Below are positions 29,026-36,751 of a stretch of DNA of 64,000 nt, in pieces; position 1 is the first letter of the stretch; each line of letters starts with the position of its first letter. The stretch comes from Pseudoclavibacter sp. RFBB5 (GTDB taxonomy: Bacteria; Actinomycetota; Actinomycetes; Actinomycetales; Microbacteriaceae), in contig NZ_PSTZ01000007.1 in NCBI RefSeq assembly GCF_002931555.1, positions 558,001 through 622,000 on the forward strand, written 5' to 3'. The translations under genes and the position numbers were made by a program. The notes under the pieces are model-generated. The model was not told where the DNA came from, searched no databases, and saw nothing but the letters and a program-made list of their open reading frames with translations.

Positions 29026-30074
29026 GCGCTGCAGTCGCGCACGTCGACCTCGAGGCGATCGGCAGCAACATCCGTGCGCTCGCCGCCCTTGCGCCGCAGT
29101 CCAAGTTCATGCTCGCGGTGAAGTCGAACGCCTACGGGCACGGACTCCACGAGGTGGTCCGCACTGGACTGGACTCCGGCGTCGACTCGTTCGGCGTGCT
29201 GGAGGCCAACGCCGGCATCGAGTTGCGCGAATCCGGGGTCGAGGTCCCGCTCTTCGCCTGGATGCACGGCCAGGGCACCGACTTCGCGGCGGCGGCGGAA
29301 GCAAGGGTCGACCTGGGCGTGCAGACGTTCTGGCAGCTCGAGGCGATCGCCGCCAGCGGTGCGCGCGTCCGACCTCGCGTGCACCTGAAGATCGACACGG
29401 GCCTGCACCGTGGTGGCGCGGACCGGCCGCGCTGGGCCGAGTTCGTGACCGAGGCGCTGCGCCTGCAGGCGCTCGGGAAGCTCGACGTCGTCGCGGCCTG
29501 GAGCCACCTCTCGGACACCTCGCACAGCGCCGACCTCGAGTCGACCGAGGTGTTCATCGCGGCGGTCGAGGAGGCCCGCGCGCTCGGCGCCGACTTCGAG
29601 CTGCTGCACCTCGGGGCGAGCGCCGCCGTCATCGACCTCCCCCAGGCTCACTTCGATCTCGTGCGCGTCGGCATCGCCGCGTACGGCATCTCCCCCTTCG
29701 GCGACCGCAGCGCCGCGGACCTCGGCCTGAGGCCGGCGATGCAGCTGCGCGCCCCGGTGCTGGATGCGCGCCACGGTCTGGCGAGCATCGCCGTCGGGTA
29801 CGGCGACGGCATCCAGTCCGACCCGGAGGGCGGCGCCTACGTCATCGTCGACGGGCACATCGCCCCCGTCGTGGAGGTCGGCGTCGACGAGACGGTCGTG
29901 GCGCTCCCACAGGGTGCGGCGGCCGTGGCTGCCGGCGGAGAGTGCATCGTCTTCGGCGATGGCTCGAACGGCGAGGCGACGGCCGAGCAGTGGGCGATCT
30001 GGGGAGAGACGGTCGGCGATGAGATCGTGACCGGCCTCACCCGACGAGTGGCCCGGAGCTTCGGGGTCTCCTGA
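29022..30074 (+). CDS. alr: Alanine racemase
   Basis: 350 aa, near full length. PLP-dependent conversion of L-Ala to D-Ala for peptidoglycan. PLP Lys34 in LAVKSNAYGHG; KIDTGLHRGG (substrate carboxylate Arg), WSHLSDT, and RVGIAAYG (Arg to PLP ring nitrogen) are present, and Tyr is kept in VGYGDG. The C-terminal domain is diverged: the family's R-x-x-M-D-Q block reads EVGVDET and the late N-Y-E motif reads VGDE. It is translationally coupled to the preceding truncated paralogue, which has what this copy lacks. It may be a homodimer or a heterodimer with that protein. Converges with the GatD/MurT-like operon. Confidence 0.88.
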   Translation: MSAAVAHVDLEAIGSNIRALAALAPQSKFMLAVKSNAYGHGLHEVVRTGLDSGVDSFGVLEANAGIELRESGVEVPLFAWMHGQGTDFAAAAEARVDLGVQTFWQLEAIAASGARVRPRVHLKIDTGLHRGGADRPRWAEFVTEALRLQALGKLDVVAAWSHLSDTSHSADLESTEVFIAAVEEARALGADFELLHLGASAAVIDLPQAHFDLVRVGIAAYGISPFGDRSAADLGLRPAMQLRAPVLDARHGLASIAVGYGDGIQSDPEGGAYVIVDGHIAPVVEVGVDETVVALPQGAAAVAAGGECIVFGDGSNGEATAEQWAIWGETVGDEIVTGLTRRVARSFGVS

Positions 30075-30084
30075 CGCGCCCAGT

Positions 30085-30107
30085 CGTCAGGCCCAAGCGG
30101 CCTGACG
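30085..30107. terminator. Hairpin between alr and the GatD-like gene
   Basis: Perfect 9-bp stem (30085-30093 with 30099-30107) and 5-nt loop between convergent genes. Confidence 0.65.
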
Positions 30108-30159
30108 GATCCACGCGAGCAGGCCGTTCGGGCGCGCCTTGGTGCGGCCCTGCCGTCGG

Positions 30160-30918
30160 TCAGGACGCCGGGGCCGCCACGCCGATCCGTCGCATGAGGG
30201 CCAGACGCGCGTTCTGCGACCAGAGGTCGAGGCGGGCGAGTTCCTCGCCACCGTCCCCGAGACTGCGGTCGGCGTCGTGACGATGAACGGCCCGCTCGAG
30301 CAGCTGGTCCGCGAGAGAGGGGTTCAGGGCGAGGACCGGTCCGTGGAGGTGCGTTCCCATCGCGGCGAGGTGGCGGATGCCCTCTGCGCCGGTGTTCTCG
30401 GCCGCCGATCCTCCGTTGCCGAAGCCCCGCACGATCTCCCCGAGCGGTTCCGCCCCAGCGCCGAGGGCCGTGATCGCGTTGTGGTTGGCGAACCCGGCGA
30501 GCAGCCCGCCGTCGCCCCGCACCACCGTCTCGGCAACGCTCTGCGACGCTTCGCGAACGGCCCTGGAGGCGAACACGCCGAGGCCCTCGAGTTCGCCGTC
30601 ATCGTGCGTGATGCTGGTGCCGAGCAGCTCCCAGCCTCCGCCGACCGCGAGCAGGGGCAGCCCGGCTCCGACGAGGTCGCGCAGCTCGGCCGCGTGCCGC
30701 AGGGCGTCTGCCTGGACCGTCTGCACTGCGGCGAGTGGGCCGGATCCGACGTGGAGGACGTCGATGCGCTCCGGGAGCGAGGCGGTGCCACGACCGACGT
30801 TGACGACCTCGACCTCGAGACCGCGCGCTCGTGCGCGCTTCGCGAGGACCGTCACGTTGCCGACATCCCCGTTGATCCCGAGCTCGACCGGGTAGAGGTG
30901 CGCGATCCGCAGCTTCAT
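30160..30918 (-). CDS. GatD-like class I glutamine amidotransferase homologue lacking catalytic Cys
   Basis: 252 aa. Same fold and length as GatD, the glutaminase partner of MurT in lipid II isoglutaminyl synthase (start IAHLYPVELGINGDVGNV; late GTHLHGPVLALNP with His192). The nucleophile elbow, C-G-G-Y-Q in GatD/CobB/CobQ proteins, reads G93-G-G-W-E here: Cys is replaced by Gly and Gln by Glu. The whole protein contains no cysteine, so it cannot hydrolyse glutamine by the class I mechanism. It overlaps the MurT-like gene by 4 bp, so the complex is probably kept. Inferred: a structural or substrate-channel subunit for a ligase that does not use glutamine ammonia. Confidence 0.88.
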   Translation of the reverse strand: MKLRIAHLYPVELGINGDVGNVTVLAKRARARGLEVEVVNVGRGTASLPERIDVLHVGSGPLAAVQTVQADALRHAAELRDLVGAGLPLLAVGGGWELLGTSITHDDGELEGLGVFASRAVREASQSVAETVVRGDGGLLAGFANHNAITALGAGAEPLGEIVRGFGNGGSAAENTGAEGIRHLAAMGTHLHGPVLALNPSLADQLLERAVHRHDADRSLGDGGEELARLDLWSQNARLALMRRIGVAAPAS

Positions 30919-32198
30919 GAGTTGACCTTCCCCTCGATGCCGGACTGCCCGAGGCGGCGCCGGATCGACATCATCTGCTCGTAGTTCACGATCATGGTCT
31001 TCATGCCCCTGCTCGGCTTCGGCAGCGCGAGGAACCTGTCGAGGGCTTCACCCAGGTTCGGCTCGACGTGTCCCACAGGGATGTCCCCGTAGCCGAGGCG
31101 CGTTGCGATCTGCCAGGCCTTGGTACCCGAGACCACGTCGACGTGGTCGAGCCTGCTCAGGTCGGCGCCGAAGATCCAAGAAGGATCTGGCGTTCCCTCG
31201 TCGACGGAGATGAAGACCTGCTCAGGTGCCTCTTCGAGCGCATCCAGGTTCATCTGGAGGCTCGGCGGGTTCTTCATCATGATGATCTCGATGTCCTCAC
31301 CGCGAACGCTCATGACCTCACCGCGCCCGTAGACGGTCTGCGATTCGCCGAGTGCCTCTGCGACGAGGGCAGGCACGAAGGAGTCTCCGAGGATGCGCTG
31401 AGCGGTCGCGGCCGCGCCGGCCGCGTCGAGCGCGTAGTGGAGGCCTCGTGCGGGCAGCTTGATGGCGAGTTCGTCGTCGCCGATGCGAAGCATCGCGTCC
31501 CGTCCCTTGAGCGCGACGACCTGCACAGCGCGCTCGCCGGCGGCGACCTCGACGCTCGCTGCGGAGATGTCATCGAAGTTCGAAAGCCCGTTCGGGGACT
31601 GCTCGATCAGTTCCGGGGCGACGCCGAACCAGGTCACGGGCGCGTCCAACGATGGTGGCAGGCTCCGCAGCGAGGCGTCATCGGCGTTGAGCACGCTGAA
31701 GTCACCGCACGCCGCGGCGATGGTGCGGAGGAACTCCGTCACCCGCGATGGGTCGTAGAAGCGGTTCAGCTGGTCGACCTGCACGTTGAGCAGCAGGACG
31801 CCACGTGGGTGGAGGTGACCGAGCAGCCGCGGCCCGTACGCCTCATCGACCTCGAGGACCGCGATGTCAGCGCGCAGGTTCCCGTTGACGTCGACGTCGG
31901 GGAGCATCGACGACGCGATGCCCTGCGGCAGGTTTCCCCCCGAGGAGTTCGTGAAGACGCGGAGCCCGTGGCGGCGCAGCATCCTGGTCAGGAAGTGCGT
32001 CGTCGTGGACTTGCCGTTCGAGCCGGAGACGAAGATGACGCCGAGCGGAAGCTTCGCGACTGCGGTCTCGAGGAAATCCGGGGAGATGGCGAGCGCCACC
32101 CTGCCGGGCACCGCGGAGCCTCCCCCGCGAAGACGCATCGCGCCGCGCGCGCTCCGTCCGAGACCGACGGCGATCATCCGCCGCAGCTTGCCACCCAT
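30915..32198 (-). CDS. MurT-like Mur ligase, zinc ribbon absent
   Basis: 427 aa from the ATG at 32198 (GGGAG 5 nt upstream; a GTG two codons earlier overlaps that site). Mur-ligase central domain: P-loop SGSNGKST at 58-65, EVDEAYGPRL near 116-125, LLLNVQVDQLNRFYD. The C-terminal DUF1727-type domain is recognisable (MMKNPPSLQMNL near 307). Canonical MurT has a Cys4 zinc ribbon in the central domain; here residues 190-225 contain none, and the only Cys in the protein is near 164. The usual D-x-S-W-x-W-D block reads DPSWIFG. It should activate the D-Glu alpha-carboxyl of lipid II with ATP; the amine donor is uncertain. Confidence 0.88.
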   Translation of the reverse strand: MGGKLRRMIAVGLGRSARGAMRLRGGGSAVPGRVALAISPDFLETAVAKLPLGVIFVSGSNGKSTTTHFLTRMLRRHGLRVFTNSSGGNLPQGIASSMLPDVDVNGNLRADIAVLEVDEAYGPRLLGHLHPRGVLLLNVQVDQLNRFYDPSRVTEFLRTIAAACGDFSVLNADDASLRSLPPSLDAPVTWFGVAPELIEQSPNGLSNFDDISAASVEVAAGERAVQVVALKGRDAMLRIGDDELAIKLPARGLHYALDAAGAAATAQRILGDSFVPALVAEALGESQTVYGRGEVMSVRGEDIEIIMMKNPPSLQMNLDALEEAPEQVFISVDEGTPDPSWIFGADLSRLDHVDVVSGTKAWQIATRLGYGDIPVGHVEPNLGEALDRFLALPKPSRGMKTMIVNYEQMMSIRRRLGQSGIEGKVNS

Positions 32199-32425
32199 GC
32201 ACACTCCCGTTTCCGCGCAGTGCCTGCGCTGTCGTCGAAGCGACGAGAATCCCCCGTCTCGCCGACCGTCGCCAGTATCTCACGGGCCCGCGACCAGGCG
32301 CCCGACGTCACCCCGGCCGAAGACGGCTACGCGCAGGGCGAACCTGACCCCTCAAACCACGCGGGACTCCGACTCGCGTGCTCTAATTGTCGTGATCGCA
32401 AGATCACCGAAGCTTTGGAGGCATC

Positions 32426-32665
32426 ATGACGGAGAGCACAACGGCCCTGCGCACCGACTCGGCGCCCATCGCCGCAACAGACCGTTGCGACGCGTGCGGA
32501 GCTCAGGCGTACGTCCGAGTCCAGCTGAGCGCCGGAGAGCTCCTCTTCTGCGCACACCACGCGACGCGCCACGAAGAGAAGCTCCGCCAGCAGGCAGTCG
32601 CCTGGCACGACGAGACCGCTCGCCTGCACGGCGAGAAGGCCGCTGCGGGACAGACCGCGGAGTAG
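32426..32665 (+). CDS. DUF7455 family small zinc-ribbon-like protein
   Basis: 79 aa. CDACG at about 21-25 and FCAHH at about 42-46 form a likely C-C-C-H zinc knuckle; the C-terminus is a charged helix. DUF7455 is found next to the principal sigma factor in many actinobacteria, as here (convergent). Function unknown. GGAGG lies 5-6 nt before the ATG, so unlike many neighbours it has a conventional leader. Confidence 0.82.
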   Translation: MTESTTALRTDSAPIAATDRCDACGAQAYVRVQLSAGELLFCAHHATRHEEKLRQQAVAWHDETARLHGEKAAAGQTAE

Positions 32666-32713
32666 TCGCCCACACACACGACGCGCTGGCTCGCCCAGCG
32701 CCGCACACGAAGA

Positions 32714-32741
32714 AGGCCCGGATGCGAATGCATCCGGGCCT
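32714..32741. terminator. Bidirectional terminator between DUF7455 and rpoD
   Basis: Perfect 12-bp stem (32714-32725 with 32730-32741) and 4-nt loop. Confidence 0.8.
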
Positions 32742-32779
32742 CCTGCGTTGCTGGCATGACGCCAGCCTGGCAGTGCTCG

Positions 32780-34189
32780 CTACTCGAGATAGTCGCGCAG
32801 CGACTGCGACCGCGATGGATGACGCAGCTTGGCCATGGTCTTCGACTCGATCTGGCGGATGCGCTCTCGCGTCACGCCGAACGTGTCACCGATCTGGTCG
32901 AGCGTCTTCGGCATGCCGTCGCCGAGGCCGAAGCGCATGCGGATGACGCCGGCCTCACGCTCAGCGAGAGAGTCGAGGAGCGACTCGAGCTGACGCTGCA
33001 GCATCGTGAAGCTCACCGCGTCGGCGGGCACGACAGCCTCGGTGTCCTCGATGAGGTCACCGAACTCGCTATCGCCGTCCTCACCGAGCGGCGTGTGCAG
33101 CGAGATGGGCTCGCGGCCGTACTTCTGCACCTCGACGACCTTCTCGGGCGTCATGTCGAGCTCCTTGGCGAGCTCTTCCGGCGTGGGCTCGCGGCCCAGG
33201 TCCTGCAGCATCTGGCGCTGCACGCGGGCGAGCTTGTTGATGACCTCGACCATGTGCACCGGGATGCGGATCGTGCGCGCCTGGTCTGCCATGGCTCGCG
33301 TGATCGCCTGACGGATCCACCAGGTGGCGTAGGTCGAGAACTTGAAGCCCTTCGTGTAGTCGAACTTCTCGACGGCACGGATGAGGCCCATGTTCCCCTC
33401 CTGGATGAGATCCAGGAACTGCATTCCGCGGCCCGTGTAGCGCTTCGCGAGGCTGACGACGAGGCGGAGGTTGGCTCCGAGGAGGTGGCTCTTCGCGCGG
33501 TCGCCGTCGCGGGCAACCCACTTCAGCTCACGCACGAGTTGCTTGTCGAGCTCGCCCTCCTGCTCCTTGAGCTTCTCGGCAGCGAACAGTCCCGCCTCGA
33601 TGCGCATGGCGAGGTCGACCTCTTCGGCTGCGTTCAGCAGCGCGACCTTTCCGATCTGCTTGAGGTAGTCCTTGACCGGGTCGGCGGTCGCGCCGGTGAT
33701 GGCCGCGGAGTAGACCGGGGTCTCTTCCTCGTCGTCGCTCGGCGTGAGGACGATCGCGCCCTGGACGCGTGCCTGCTCGGCGTCGGCCTTGGCGTCCTTC
33801 GGGTCAGCGGGCTTGACCGAGTCGTCGTCGGACTCCGGGCTGTCAGCGACATCCGCCTCCGCATCGGCCTCTTCGATCTCAGCCTCGTCGACGCCGTCTT
33901 CCGGCTCGTCGCCGTCGACCTTCTTCTTGGCAGCCGCGCGCTTGCGAGGCGCCGCCTTCGCGGGCGCGCCATCGGCCGCAGCGGCGGCCTTGCGCTTTGC
34001 GGGTGCGCGCTTGGCGGCGGGCTTCTTCGCCGTCGCGGCGTCGTCAGTGGTGCTCTCGGTCGTGGCTGCGGCGCTCGCGTCGGCGCTCGCCTCCTTGACC
34101 GGCGTCGCGCGCTTCCGCGCTGGCGCCTTCTTGCTGACTTCCTCGGTTGCTTCTGCAGTAGCCGTGGTAGCTCCCGTGCGTGTCGCCAT
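32780..34189 (-). CDS. rpoD: Principal RNA polymerase sigma factor (RpoD/SigA/HrdB)
   Basis: 469 aa. The N-terminal ~150 residues are low complexity, first Lys/Ala-rich (histone-like) then acidic, typical of actinobacterial HrdB/SigA in place of region 1.1. Region 1.2 starts at [11 protein letters not shown]. Region 2 includes [19 protein letters not shown] and [19 protein letters not shown], with the -10 recognition helix [16 protein letters not shown]. Region 3 follows, and region 4 ends with the [23 protein letters not shown]. It directs transcription from housekeeping promoters. AGAGGGG lies 7 nt before the ATG. Confidence 0.97.
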   Translation of the reverse strand: MATRTGATTATAEATEEVSKKAPARKRATPVKEASADASAAATTESTTDDAATAKKPAAKRAPAKRKAAAAADGAPAKAAPRKRAAAKKKVDGDEPEDGVDEAEIEEADAEADVADSPESDDDSVKPADPKDAKADAEQARVQGAIVLTPSDDEEETPVYSAAITGATADPVKDYLKQIGKVALLNAAEEVDLAMRIEAGLFAAEKLKEQEGELDKQLVRELKWVARDGDRAKSHLLGANLRLVVSLAKRYTGRGMQFLDLIQEGNMGLIRAVEKFDYTKGFKFSTYATWWIRQAITRAMADQARTIRIPVHMVEVINKLARVQRQMLQDLGREPTPEELAKELDMTPEKVVEVQKYGREPISLHTPLGEDGDSEFGDLIEDTEAVVPADAVSFTMLQRQLESLLDSLAEREAGVIRMRFGLGDGMPKTLDQIGDTFGVTRERIRQIESKTMAKLRHPSRSQSLRDYLE

Positions 34190-34320
34190 GTTCAGACCCC
34201 TCTCGTCACGGTGCGGGCATAAGGAAGGCCCTTGTCAAGTCTGCTCGAAGGCAGACCCGCAGGGTCCATCCGTTGATTATGGCACGGTTTCGGACGAAAC
34301 CCTGGATTGGGGCCGTGCAG

Positions 34321-35637
34321 TCACAATCCCCGTCGTCCTGAACCGAACCATTTCCTGCCTATAGCAACCCAGATAGGGTCGATGATTATTCCCTCGTCGC
34401 GCGCCATGCGGCCGCGGGTTCGCCGTCGACTGAGCAGAAGGCCGCAGAGGCCGACGAGCATGATGCCTGGAATCACCCAGAACGCGAGCTTGTACTGCTG
34501 CCAGTCGACGGCGCCGGTGACACCGATCCCGAGCGCATCGAGGGAGATGCCGATGAGGAACATCGTCGTGAAGCTCGCGACGAACCCACCGACGTTCACG
34601 ATGCCGGAGGCAGAGCCGAGGCTCGACGCTGGGTTGAACGTCCGCGCATAGTCGAAGCCGATCGCCGATCCGGAGCCGCCGATGCCCATGACGACGAGCA
34701 GCACGATCAGGAGCCAGAGCGGTGGCAGGCCAGGCCAGAGGAGCATCGCAACCCAGACGACGAGGATGAGGAGCGCGCAGATGAGCACGAGATTGGAGCG
34801 TCTCAGCGGGTAGCGCCCCGTCAGCACGCCGAGGAAGGGACCGAGGACCATGCCGGCGAGCACGATGACCGGCAGGAGCGACGACGCCACAGCAGGTTCG
34901 AGGCCGAGCCCCTGGGTCATGAGCGGGTACCCCCAGAGCAGGCCGAAGACCGTGCCGGGGAACTGGGTCGTGAAATGCGCCCAGAACCCGAGCCTCGTTC
35001 CAGGGCGCTTGGCGGCCTGGCCGACCTTGCCGAGGACACCGCGGACGCTGATCGCCTCGCCGGCTCGACGCAGTTCCGGGCTGTCGCGGAGGAAGATGGC
35101 CACGGCAGCTGCCGTGATGACCGCGAGGCTCGCGACCGAGAGGAAGGCAGGCGTCCAGGACGTGGCGCGCAGCAGGAACCCGAACGGCACCGCGGAGAGC
35201 ACCTGCCCGAGCTGACCCAGGTTGCCGTACCACTGCACGAAGATCGGCACCCGGCGGGGCGGGAACCATGCGGCGATGATGCGGAGCCCGGAGACGAAGG
35301 TCGTCGCATCCCCCGCGCCGACGAGCATCCGGCCGAGGACGGCGACACCGAGCTCCGGCGCCAGCGCCACGATCAGTTGACCACCCGACATGAGCAGGGC
35401 GCCTACCAGGATCAACCGCGAGGGCCCGAACCTGTCGAGCAGCATGCCGACGGGGATCTGCAGTGCCGCGTACACCGCCAGCTGCGCGACCGCCAACGTG
35501 GAGAGCGCGGTCGCCCCGACATCGAAGCGCTCGCTCGCAAGCACGCCGGCGACCCCGAGCGACGAGCGCTGCGTCACCGCGACCATGTAGGCAGTCGCCG
35601 TGATGGCGAACATCGCGGGAGCAAGACGAGGGTTCAT
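34321..35637 (-). CDS. Major facilitator superfamily transporter
   Basis: 438 aa with 12 predicted membrane helices. The N-terminal half carries the MFS loop motif IPVGMLLDRFGPSRLI and GRMLVGAGDATTFVSG, and the second half has the paired TGRYPLRRSN. Resembles the anion/nitrate-type or uncharacterised actinobacterial MFS branch; the substrate cannot be read from sequence. The ATG at 35637 is chosen at the start of the first helix; no strong Shine-Dalgarno is visible. It lies downstream of PAC2 on the same strand behind a hairpin. Confidence 0.82.
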   Translation of the reverse strand: MNPRLAPAMFAITATAYMVAVTQRSSLGVAGVLASERFDVGATALSTLAVAQLAVYAALQIPVGMLLDRFGPSRLILVGALLMSGGQLIVALAPELGVAVLGRMLVGAGDATTFVSGLRIIAAWFPPRRVPIFVQWYGNLGQLGQVLSAVPFGFLLRATSWTPAFLSVASLAVITAAAVAIFLRDSPELRRAGEAISVRGVLGKVGQAAKRPGTRLGFWAHFTTQFPGTVFGLLWGYPLMTQGLGLEPAVASSLLPVIVLAGMVLGPFLGVLTGRYPLRRSNLVLICALLILVVWVAMLLWPGLPPLWLLIVLLVVMGIGGSGSAIGFDYARTFNPASSLGSASGIVNVGGFVASFTTMFLIGISLDALGIGVTGAVDWQQYKLAFWVIPGIMLVGLCGLLLSRRRTRGRMARDEGIIIDPIWVAIGRKWFGSGRRGL

Positions 35638-35660
35638 CTCGTCTATTCTCTCGCGTCGGC

Positions 35661-35696
35661 GAACCGGTCGATCACACAGAGCGAATCGACCGGTTC
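35661..35696 (-). terminator. Terminator downstream of PAC2 gene
   Basis: Perfect 12-bp stem (35661-35672 with 35685-35696) and 12-nt loop between the PAC2 gene and the MFS gene, both on the minus strand. Confidence 0.7.
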
Positions 35697-35734
35697 CCCA
35701 GCCGATCAGACGCAGCGAACGCCCGGCGTTCAGG

Positions 35735-36649
35735 TCAGGCGTCGTCGTCCCGACCCAACGCCAGGTAGCGCTCGATCTCGGCGGCGAGCTGGTCAGCGGA
35801 GGGCAGCTCCCCCGCCGCATCCTCGAAGTCGTTGCTGACGGCGAGATTCTGCAGGTAGGCGTCGTGCTGCGTCTCGAGGGCGTGGATGAGCTTCTGCCCA
35901 TCGGGATTCGACTCGAGCTCGGCATCCACCCCGGCACGGAAGGTGCGGTCGCGCTCACGCAGGGCCTCGGTCGCGATCATCCGTCCTGTCGCGCTGCCGA
36001 GCGCAGAGAGCGCAGCGACGGCGCCCGCCGGTACCGACGAGTCGGCAACGTAGTGCGGGATGAGCATCGCGAGGCTGAGCACGGGATGCCCCAGCTCCTC
36101 CGCGCGAACCTGGAAGTACTGCATCACGTGCGCCGGGGCCTCCGTGGTCGGGTTCCAGACGGACAGCGAATCGACGAGCTCTTCACGGTTGCCCGTCGCC
36201 GCGATGCGGATCGGCCGCGTATGCGGCACCGGCATCGGCACGGCATGGACCCACGTCGTCGACGAGACCTCGAGCGCGTCGACTGCGCTCACGAGCGCCT
36301 CGCTGAAGAGCCGCCAGCGGTAGTCGGGTTCGAAGCCGGAGAGGAACAGGAACTCCTGACCGAGCTCGTCCGTGACGAGACGCAGATCGAGCCTCGGCTC
36401 CGTCACAGACTTCACGCGACCATTCGACACGGACACGATCGGACGACGTGCCCGGTAGTCGTACAGCTCGTCGACATCGAACTCCGCGACGATCCGCGCG
36501 TCCTCATCTAGCCCCACGATCTCGTCGGAGACCTGCGCTGCCACGGCACCTGCGTCGTGGCCGCCACGCAACGCCACGATGAGGGGCAGACCGGCAGGCA
36601 CGTCGTGCCATGCGGCAGCCACTCGGAAGATGCGCTCAGTCTCGCTCAT
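35735..36649 (-). CDS. PAC2 family protein
   Basis: 304 aa. Matches the actinobacterial PAC2 (proteasome assembly chaperone-like) family: LPLIVALRGGHDAGAVAAQV start, FDVDELYDYRARRP, GFEPDYRW, and VMQYFQVRAEELGHPVLSLAMLIPHYVA. The proteasome link comes from eukaryotic/archaeal relatives; Micrococcales with or without proteasomes keep this gene, so the role is uncertain. The ATG lies 7 nt behind a TAGCAT -10 box (leaderless). Divergent from pepA. Confidence 0.83.
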   Translation of the reverse strand: MSETERIFRVAAAWHDVPAGLPLIVALRGGHDAGAVAAQVSDEIVGLDEDARIVAEFDVDELYDYRARRPIVSVSNGRVKSVTEPRLDLRLVTDELGQEFLFLSGFEPDYRWRLFSEALVSAVDALEVSSTTWVHAVPMPVPHTRPIRIAATGNREELVDSLSVWNPTTEAPAHVMQYFQVRAEELGHPVLSLAMLIPHYVADSSVPAGAVAALSALGSATGRMIATEALRERDRTFRAGVDAELESNPDGQKLIHALETQHDAYLQNLAVSNDFEDAAGELPSADQLAAEIERYLALGRDDDA

Positions 36650-36656
36650 AGGCACA

Positions 36657-36662
36657 ATGCTA
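36657..36662 (-). promoter_or_regulatory. -10 box, leaderless promoter of PAC2 gene
   Basis: TAGCAT on the minus strand ends 7 nt before the ATG at 36649. Confidence 0.5.
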
Positions 36663-36738
36663 GGTCGGAACGCTGACCCCTGCGCGGGCGTTCGCGCTTG
36701 GCGCACGAGCCCGCCCGCCTGGCCCCTCGGGCCCGCAA

Positions 36739-36744
36739 TAGGCT
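36739..36744 (+). promoter_or_regulatory. -10 box, leaderless promoter of pepA
   Basis: TAGGCT ends 7 nt before the ATG at 36752; no Shine-Dalgarno is present. Confidence 0.55.
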
Positions 36745-36751
36745 TGCGTGT

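Noticed and set aside
28327-30074. Treating the two racemase genes as one gene broken by a frameshift
   Set aside because: Each has its own complete start, both contain the N-terminal AYGHG block and a C-terminal domain, and they overlap by a classic ATGA; this is a duplicated pair, not a split gene.
30160-30918. Calling this a normal GatD glutaminase
   Set aside because: Direct codon reading gives Ala-Val-Gly-Gly-Gly-Trp-Glu at the elbow and no Cys anywhere in the protein.
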